Positions 56,373-64,000 of a stretch of 64,000 bases of DNA are shown one piece after another. The stretch is taken from NCBI GenBank assembly GCA_037074705.1, contig CM073596.1:51922001-51986000 (forward strand), read 5' to 3'. The DNA is from Zhengitettix transpicula. Taxonomy: Eukaryota; Arthropoda; Insecta; Orthoptera; Tetrigidae. The translations under genes and the position numbers were made by a program. The notes under the pieces are model-generated. The model was not told the origin of the DNA. It worked only from the letters and a program-made list of their open reading frames with translations, and searched no databases. How positions within the stretch are numbered: position 1 is the first letter of the stretch; the number at the start of each line of letters is the position of its first letter.

Positions 56373-58799
56373 ATGGATAATTCAGTTGAACTATGGTTTT
56401 TGACAAATGAATATTAGCAAGATGAATTTTTGATAGTTTTCGCTGACGCCAGGATGTCGGTCATTTATGCTGCAGACAATCGCGACAGCTACGAACTCTG
56501 TTCTGATTTTAAAAAAGAATACGAAAATAAACCTAGTTGGTTTTGCCAACATTATATATTTTTTGTTTCGAAATTATTGTATCGCCTTGTCGAGATGGCC
56601 TAATTTTGTGATGGTCGGGTTGTCCGAGCGCTTCTCATTATTCGGTTCTCGTTGTTATCTCGACGATTGTCTGTCTTTCCTCGAAACGGTTTAAAGTGGG
56701 TTCTTTCACATTCGGAGCCGTTAACGAATCAACTTAGCGAGATCGACACTAACTCGCCTCCCTTTTCTTTCTCCGTGAAAGGGAAGGACTAAAGGCGCTT
56801 GAATGCGTGACTGTGATTGCATGGGATAGGCATAATAGCCCCCGTCGCCACCCAATCACACCTTCTTCTTCTTCTTGTGGGGGTAATCAAGTCCATTCCA
56901 ACCCCTCCAAACCCAACGAATCGCTAACGAACTTCGTTATCGTCTCATTATCAGAAAGGCCTTCGGACTCACATACGGATCTCTTAACAGGGGCGTGCTC
57001 GCATTAATCCTATCACGTCACGAAGACCACACACACCACACACAAAGCTGTTAATGAACTCGCCAGATATCCTTTGGACTAGTATTTCGTTCCCCCACCT
57101 TCCACGTGCTCCTCAGACCTCACACTTTTACCTTGATAAATGTTTTAATTTCATCTACAGTTGAAGTTCGGTCTCAGTCGTAAGACGACCGACCCACCAA
57201 CTGCTACAATCATCATTATTCTTCATTGTCCGTCGATTTGTGTCCAGCTGCTCGCTTCAAAAGCATTAGTAACCTTTATTATAATACTTTTAGAAAAAAA
57301 ATCAACGTGAAATTTGACACCATTTGTCATCCAAATGTCTTAGTGAACAAGTCCTTCCTCGTAGTAATCATCCATTCAAATCTTCGTCCGTAAAAGTTAA
57401 ACGTGGTTGTCAGAGGCGATTTCGATATGAAAAATGATTCACATTAAACTGCCATTAATTTCCCAAAACTGAAGTTTCAAATGTCTTGAGCAACAATTTC
57501 CCGTGACCATTTTTGATTATGGTTCTTTCTTAAAAAAAGGAGGACCGTAAACAGTACCTTACATAATTTAAAATGAAAGTTTCTATTTCCATTCAACGTT
57601 TCCTTAAAGCTTCACAATTACAACTGTTTGATTCAAAATTATACCTCAACACTTTGCTATTAACCGCTACGTTGGTTAAAGTAATCGGAAAACTACAATT
57701 GTACGTCCTCATTTTTAAAATTATATTAGTATTTTAGAGGAATAATTAAATTATTTATGTTAAATATATGATGGATTCTATAAATAAATCTAATTAATGA
57801 CTTCCATAATATATTTAAATGATTCACTAAAAATTTTTGTCGTAACGTTTTTGTTTCAAGGATGTTATAATATTTATTCATCTTATCATCAAATACAATT
57901 GTAATTGTTTTGAACATTTTGGCAATAAAAGATAATAATTAGTGAACTTTAAGTAAAATTTTGAACACAGTAAATTTTCCATTAAGTAAAAGTTGGATTT
58001 TTCGACAATTCTTTTCATATTGACCAGGGATATTTTAAAAAAATTTTAATAGCAGGGAGGCAGTGAAGCATTCCCTAAATATTTGAAAAGAAATGTATTA
58101 TTTTACCAGAAATATTAGGAAAATATTTCCCTTTAAAATTAATCCGTTCAACTGTCAATTCTCTTTGACAATAACCCCCCCCCCCCCGAAAATAAAAGGG
58201 ATCTTAGATAAAGAGGCGAATAAAATATTCCTTCTGTAGAAAAAATATTAAAACTTCCCTCCCAGTATCTGAGACGAGAAAAATGTCTGGCTCCGACTTT
58301 ACTGGTCGATAACGCTTCGCTGCCTCACGATATATATCGAAACGGAACAACAGCAGCAAGCAAGCAACCACGCTCACGAAATCACTTCCTCCTCTTTCAA
58401 CCAGACATGGCCAATTAAAAGTCAGAAAAGAAATCGTAACTTTGATGTTCAAATCTTAATTGCTTCGGTACAACGGGCCAAAATATTCTATCAGCGGAAG
58501 TAATTATTGTGGGGGTTAGAGTGGTCGATCTCTAGACGAGTCGTGATAGGTTAATTTTTTTTCTCTATGGAGAGGAACAGAACTGAAGACAATTCATATT
58601 TAGTACTTCTGCTTTTTAGCAAAAAAATAAATACAAGATAAATGACAAGTCCTTGTTTAAAATCTTCGGAATAATAAAATTGAGTTAGAGATGAACCAGG
58701 CAGGGTAAAAAGTAATTTTTTTTATTAAGGGAATTTTTGGGTGTAGGATGGTAGATTAAAATTTGGACTAAGCGGCAAGTCAAGCTTGCTAAAATTATT
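56373..58799. other. No recognised gene
   Basis: GC-richer patches at 56580-57130 and 58250-58400 carry short frames (56467-56694, 56807-57007 plus; 58204-58452 minus) without known domains. An 11-base C run lies near 58170-58180. The remainder is AT-rich. Confidence 0.45.
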
Positions 58800-58845
58800 C
58801 TTCGTAATATCCAATAATTAATTAATTAATTAAATTAATTAATTA
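58800..58845. repeat. (ATTA)n simple repeat
   Basis: A run of ATTA/AATT tetranucleotides that is nearly self-complementary and can form a hairpin. Confidence 0.85.
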
Positions 58846-58914
58846 AAAATTATAACACATATATATCTGAATTATATAATGGAGAAATGTTAATAATAAG
58901 ATATTCAAGCATAT

Positions 58915-59465
58915 TTAAATCCTGGTTAAAAAAAATGTTTCACAGACGCGTTTGGGTTAACTACGAATGGTAAGAACTTTTTATTTAGACTACATTTGAG
59001 ATAAAAATATTGTCACTTTTAATCACGGTTAGAAAACGTTATGAAAACGCGTTTGGGGATTATTTGTCGGTTAAATTCATGTAGATAAAAAATTATTTCT
59101 ACAATTTTGGCATATAAGCCAGGTTTAATGTTGTATGTACGAATTAGAGGATTATTTTTGGGTGAAGTGAGTATTGTAAGGATATTTTTCTTTACGTGAC
59201 GTTGGAGAAAATATTAAATTGATATTCAATCCTGATTAGAAATGTTATATATACGCGCTTGGGGAATATTTTTGGATTAAATGCGTATGGTAAGGATTTT
59301 ATTATTTACGTAATTTTAGAGGTAAAAATCGTTTTGGTTTTCATTTCCGGTTAAAAAAATGCTATTTTCGCACTTTGGCGATTATTTGTGGGCTTTCTGC
59401 GGGTGGTAAGGATTTTTTTATTTACGCAATTTTAGGAGCCAAATTATTTTGGCATTTAAAATGTC
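58915..59465 (+). repeat. Degenerate tandem repeat, period ~100-110 bp, five units
   Basis: Units start near 58924, 59026, 59124, 59231 and 59341, with a partial sixth near 59446. The common series is GGTTAAAAAAATG, then GACGCGTTTGGGGATTATTT, GTGGGTTAAATGCGTATGG, TAAGGATTTTTTTATTTACG, then AATTTTAGAGATAAAAAT. Not coding in any frame. Confidence 0.75.
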
Positions 59466-59599
59466 TGTGAAATCAAAAATTTCTGTTGGTTTCACAATGG
59501 GCGAGATTTTTTTCCCTCTTTGATTCTCCTTGTATGTACTTTGTCTAATAATGATGCTAATCTTTCGAGGAACAAAAGATGTGTAATTTTCCAGATAAT

Positions 59600-60130
59600 G
59601 ACGTCATGTAAATAGTGGGTATCCACGTGAAGTCCTCAAGGGTATCTCCGCCTCCGCGTTTGTTCGCTGAAACTTATAGTGATGGGTTAGAGGGGCGGAA
59701 GCAAAGGACCAAAGTTCCGTCAGAGACTTGGAGACAAGTTATAATTTGCCATCGACCCGTTCCTTTAGGTTTTATAAGGGGATCGATGACTCTGATTCGT
59801 TGCCCCTCTCAGTAATTGGTCTGGCGCGATGACACGGCGGTGCTGACAGGTGTCCGCCCTGGCGAGATGCAAGACAATGACGCCAACGCCTAGGCGTCGC
59901 AGGGCCTCGGGCGAGGGAGGGCAAGGGCAATGCAGGTGCCCCGACCGAACTTCGTCTCGCCCAACCGAACCTTTTTTGTTTCTGTTCGGAAATATTTTGT
60001 CCGCCCACAGGGAACGAGACGATCGGAGCCTCATAAATCACCGCCGACCATTACACACGATCGCCTCGACTCTATCCTTTCCCCTCAGGGTGTTCCTAAA
60101 GCAGGACAAATGACCGTTCCGAAATGAATG
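59600..60130. other. GC-rich island without recognised gene
   Basis: CpG-rich with overlapping frames in several registers on both strands (59765-60041 minus; 59850-60127 plus). None shows a family signature. TGACGTCA lies at 59599-59606. It may be regulatory DNA or an unrecognised first exon. Confidence 0.3.
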
Positions 60131-61191
60131 GAAACATTTCCCGAGATAATGGGACTCTGAGAATGTCTCGCCGTATAAATTTACTTGATTCTCCGGGAAC
60201 CGAAGGGGACAATTCATCAATACGTTTCTAAGTTTGTATCGGCCTGTCAATCTTCCAGGGACCATACACGCTCTCATACAATTATCACTTAAGCCATAGT
60301 GAATTAGCTAAAGAAGAAAGTCTTTACCGACTTCCAATACGCTTCCGACAATAACCATCACAACCATTGCCATTATCGTATTTATCGACGACATTATCGC
60401 CAATTAAAACATACAAGACCAACAGTTTCCAGTAAAGCAAAATAGTTTAAGAATAGGCACCCTTTACTGCAGCTAAAATTAATTAGTAATCATTATTCGT
60501 ATCTGTTTTCCCTTCAATTTAACCAAAAGCTCCGCCGCTCACGAATCCTTTCAATTTAATTTTGCACCGTTCCTCTTTGAATAATATTTCCAGAAAGTGT
60601 AAAAGTAAATTTATTACTGTAAAAAATAATTAAAATTTTCTTGAGTGCGGATAATATTTCTCATAGTCAAGAACGATTGATTTTTTAATGTAGAAGTTAG
60701 TGATGGTAATCAACAATTTGGTTCCTCTACGTATGACTCTGAATAAAGATCGTAAATTGTTGTATTTGGACCGCGAATTTTACAAAAGTCACTTCTGCCT
60801 TTTGAACCCCCAGACGAAATCCGTAACTGTCGTCAACAGCTTAGAAGACAAACATCCTGGCCTCAGAGAAAATTATCCATTAACGAAATAACATATATTT
60901 TCAGAACCGCAGTCCGATATGTAGGCCAGAAAAAAAATTCATAAAGCAGCAGACCATAATACAACTACACAAAGTTTCGTCCTTAATTTATTTACATTGC
61001 GTAAAATGGATTTGGAGTATTATAAATAAGAAAAAAAAATTAAAAAAATATATTGATAATGCAGGGTTAATCTTCCTCCATTTTTAATATAATAAGGTTC
61101 ATTGTCTTTTATCGTAGAAATTGACATGTCAACACTTGTTGAAATATATATTTTTTCGAATTTTAAATTTATAAAATCCGAACTTCCTTGT
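60131..61191. other. No recognised gene
   Basis: AT-rich. The frame at 60700-60891 (63 codons) is unrecognised. Confidence 0.45.
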
Positions 61192-61275
61192 ACACTTGAT
61201 GGTGCCCTAAATTAAGGACGAAACTTTTTTTTTTGTCTTGCAGCAGAATATTCCTGGCGCTTCCGTTTCCCGAAC
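61192..61275 (+). repeat. Degenerate hammerhead-like motif, sister of the 56281 copy
   Basis: ACACTTGATGGTGCCC, TAAATTA, then AGGACGAAACTTTT parallels CACCTGATGAAGTCCC, GAAATTA, GGAACGAAACGC. Both are followed by TTTTGTCTTGYAGYAG and a segment ending GGCGCTTCCGTT / TAGCGTTTTTG. The core is damaged (CTTGATGG). The shared 3' flank shows that the two are copies of one element. Confidence 0.5.
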
Positions 61276-63148
61276 TGTTTTTACGAAGTAAATTTCGTTT
61301 TGTGTAATTGAAACATAATTTTTTTTATAAAGAACCGTTAAGAAACTCCTTCTAACTGAATACAACTCTCGTGTAATTTAAAATCTTTCACCCATTTCTT
61401 GAATAGTTGCTGGTAATGTGCTAAATACTTTTAAAATGATATTCAGTCGATATATTTATATTTGTTGACCCCTGAAAGTATGGTTTCTTAACAACAAAAA
61501 TCTAAAAATATTTTTCGTTAATTATTATTCGTGTAATTTATTCTATTTTTTCGATTCGGTAAACAAAGTTGTCTTTGAATTGAGGGTTCTCTGTATTTCT
61601 GACCACCCGAGCAACCTTACTTTATTTAGTGGAGGTCATTGAAGGAAAGTGAGCTCCCAGTCCTGAGCTGTTTTAGTAGAGTCCGAGGAAGGGAAGCTTT
61701 TGTAACGACCACAACGGACCTGAGGGGGGGTCGACCGGACTTGCGCGCCCTAAATCAGGCAGGCAGTGAACCCTTGCCCTTCCACGACCCCTCGTGGCTC
61801 GCCCGCGATAACGACGTGACCGGGATAAGATCTCAGGTCACGTTCTGATTAAGCGCTCCCCGAGGCGTGGGCACGAGGTGATAATTAATTTTTTATCGGC
61901 AGGGTTCCTTGGGTTCGGCTGGTGTGAGAGAAGCGGGCGACCGAGGAGGTGGAGTTGAAATCGCTTTGACCCGCCGCACGACCGCCCAATTTCCCTCCGT
62001 TTTTTTCTCCCCCTTGCTATTTTCCTTTTTCTTCTTCTCCGTAGTCTGAGATCGCAAGTCGTGAAGATTCTTCTTCGACGGGTAAACTACCTTTAAAGAG
62101 CAAGGACGAACCATCCTGCACAATAATGATCATGTGACGTCACTGACCCGTCACACAGTTTTGAGTAAAGTTATCAAAATTCTTCATTTTTCAGAAAAAG
62201 AACTCACAATAATACTTTGATAATAAATGTCAAACTTATAGAAAGCGGAAACGGTTTTGTTTAAAAACATCTCAATGATTTTAAATGACGTAGCTGAATT
62301 AAGATCGTAGTTCCGTGACTTGTCTTCTCCGTATTTCTTATATACTAAAAATAATTCTTATTTTTTCCGTATATAAAAATTTAATATTTACCTTCGTAGT
62401 CTATTTCTAAATGAATTCCCGTGCTTCACTACAATATTTTATAAAAATTCCAAAGTTTACTAAATGAACAACGTCATATCCAAAATTTTAATCATTTAAT
62501 CATAGTTGTAACAACCAAACTAATACCTTGAAAAATTAACGAATATATGTAATAAACAGAGAACCCCAAAGAAATCACCTAAATTAGGATCCAAGACGTT
62601 TGTGGTTAGAAATATATTCTATTAAGCAATATGATTGGTTTGTCCGATATTACACTGTGAAAAACACTCACATTCAATTTTACAATGTCGTACTGACACT
62701 GACGCACTAGGTGACGTCACAACGTTTAGTCCTTTTAATTTGGGATTTCTTCATGTGATACCAATTGAAAATATTGTAATAACCAGTAAAGAAGGACATG
62801 TTTTCTGTTCATATTTTTATCAGAGTTGTTTACAAAATGAGACTGGGGAGCCTTGAGTGGTTGGTAGATATTAAAAATAATGATAAAATGACAGATTAGT
62901 GGACTTTTAGAGAAGGGAAGGACAGATAATTAGAGCAATTTTGCGGATCTTAGGGCTAAATTGTGTGACCGACGGAACCCTGAAAGGCATCATAACAGAT
63001 GGACGAGGCAAAAATACTAAAAGGAGATGCTTATTGTAATTGTTTAAGTGGCTCTCGGAGCGGGAGAAAGCTAACACATGGTGTCTGTTTTGGCGAACAT
63101 GTAATTTCAAAACAACTGTGAAAACAAGGGAATATCCGGGAGCCGCGA
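61276..63148. other. No recognised gene; GC-rich patch 61640-62110; possible LTR U3 at right end
   Basis: Frames at 61639-61848 (plus) and 61893-62123 (minus) lie in GC-rich DNA and are unrecognised. TGACGTCA occurs at 62135-62142 and 62712-62719. The last several hundred bases before 63149 may be the U3 part of the LTR described next; its 5' boundary could not be fixed. Confidence 0.4.
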
Positions 63149-63174
63149 TATAAATAAGAGGGCAGTTGGACAGT
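63149..63174 (+). promoter_or_regulatory. TATA box and initiator-like start of the putative LTR
   Basis: GATATAAATAAGAGGGCAGT, then TGGACAGT: TATA-to-CAGT spacing is normal for an insect RNA polymerase II core promoter. Confidence 0.45.
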
Positions 63175-63177
63175 AAA

Positions 63178-63400
63178 GAGCGTCATTATTATTTTCGGTT
63201 GGAGAGGAGACGATGGTGCAAGTCCGCAGAGACGGACGTAGGGCCAAGGAAAAGTGGCCGAAGCAATGTTATTTATAGAGAAGAGACTCATTATCATTTA
63301 GTGTTGGAGAGGAGACGGACGTGTCAGCTGGGAGAGATCGCTGGTGCATGTCCGCAGGGCGGACGCAGGGCCGAGAGTAATCAGCTGGACATCAGTCGTC
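63178..63400 (+). repeat. Duplicated leader module with GTCCGC hairpins
   Basis: Unit 1 (63178-63281) and unit 2 (63282 to ~63400) share GAG..TCATTATTATTT, GTTGGAGAGGAGACG, GGTGCAWGTCCGCAG and GGACGYAGGGCC. Unit 2 has a ~24-nt insertion. Each contains a small hairpin, GTCCGCAGAGACGGAC (63222-63237) or the perfect GTCCGC-AGG-GCGGAC (63350-63364). Confidence 0.65.
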
Positions 63401-64000
63401 AACAGTTGGGAATTTCATCGTGGAAGTCTGTCTGAAAGCAGCGTTGTTTGAATTCGTCAAGAGGGTGACGTCGTCAAGAGTGTGAGTGCAGCCTGGGGAC
63501 TTTTAAGCCTGTATGAAGTGAATGTGTGGACCAAAGAGCGTGTAAGTTTAATTTTCTGAATTAATAATTGTAAATTGCTAATAAAGGGTAAAAAGTGTCA
63601 GATTTAATTAATTTCGTTACTTTCGTTTCAATCATTTAAATCATTTCGTTTTCCATTTATTGTAACTGTATTTGTTTAATTGTAACATTTTGTTCCGTTC
63701 CTTATCAACCCAGTAAAGACCTTGAGGATACCGAGTCCAATTATTTAAAATGTATTCAAGTTAAATAAAATTGTTTTGATTCTATAAAATTTCATTATTT
63801 GTGTAATTGTGAAAATTGTGTTGTAATAAATGATAATTGATTTTTTAAAGATGGAAGTTTTATTTTATTTTATTTGATGTATTACATAAAATGGCTACCA
63901 CAACGTGGGGCAAATTTCATTAATCGAAAATTTATTAATAGTGTTTATTACAATATATTTAAAATTTATCTTTAAACTGTTAATTTTGAGAATATAAATT

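Larger units (their letters stand above)
63149..63911 (+). mobile_element. Probable LTR-retrotransposon: promoter, R-U5/leader and primer-binding site
   Basis: TATAAATA (63149-63156) is followed ~25 bp later by a CAGT initiator-like start (63171-63174). After ~700 bp with AATAAA signals (63765-63770, 63823-63828) comes TTACATAAAA, then TGGCTACCACAACGTGGGGC (63892-63911). The last 11 bases, CAACGTGGGGC, equal part of the tRNA-Lys primer-binding site (TGGCGCCCAACGTGGGGC), and TGGC matches its start. This is the layout of a 5' LTR end plus PBS; gag would begin beyond the window. Without the second LTR the ends are inferred. Confidence 0.45.

Noticed and set aside
60905..60935. RYVGQ stretch as a GIY-YIG endonuclease of a Penelope-like element
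   Set aside because: Only five residues match, and stops follow immediately; too short to support.
1..64000. CRISPR arrays, operons, prophage or other prokaryotic systems
   Set aside because: No spacer-repeat structure, no operon-like coding density, and intron-containing genes; the window is eukaryotic.

Overview
The window looks like AT-rich nuclear DNA from an insect. Coding exons are split by short introns with GT..AG junctions. The rest is dominated by decayed transposons, degenerate tandem repeats and microsatellites, and there is no sign of bacterial gene organisation. A tRNA-derived SINE and a ~395-bp dispersed repeat resemble, from memory only, sequences of polyneopteran insects (stick insects such as Timema, grasshoppers). 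Species is therefore an inference.

Only one host gene is well supported: a calcium-activated chloride channel regulator (CLCA) family gene on the minus strand, 44770 down to 33872. I resolved ten exons whose phases all join. They total 3360 nt, or 1119 codons plus a stop, and lack only the first exon(s) with the signal peptide. The protein has a CLCA N-terminal domain whose metalloprotease HExxH motif reads REWAK, a von Willebrand A domain whose MIDAS serines are lost, beta-rich CLCA modules, a fibronectin-III-like domain, one membrane span, and a ~238-residue cytoplasmic tail with a PPEY motif and a C-terminal PDZ-ligand-like TMV.

Left third (1-25 kb): no host gene recognised. It holds the 395-bp repeat (1-330; tandem at 23.3-24.1 kb), a degenerate 53-bp minisatellite (1.6-2.2 kb), non-LTR retrotransposon tails (4.4 and 21.8 kb), a 39-bp repeat (9.6 kb), a palindromic element (10.7 kb) and two inverted copies of one dispersed family (13.2-14.1 and 17.5-18.1 kb). 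Centre (25.8-27.9 kb): a broken P-element/THAP9-type DNA transposon with ~145-bp terminal inverted repeats and recognisable transposase pieces. Then come a repeat-rich spacer, a tRNA-like sequence, a SINE with a perfect 13-bp target duplication (32.4-32.6 kb), and the CLCA gene. Right part (45-64 kb): a Penelope-like reverse transcriptase fragment, two degenerate satellites (51.8-52.9 and 58.9-59.5 kb), a direct repeat (55.3-55.9 kb), and at the right edge an apparent LTR-retrotransposon promoter, leader and primer-binding site.

Two window-wide patterns stand out. One is a scattered series of short motifs with the hammerhead-ribozyme core order CTGANGA - stem - GAAAC. The other is 15 exact copies of the palindrome TGACGTCA, where base composition predicts roughly one or fewer.
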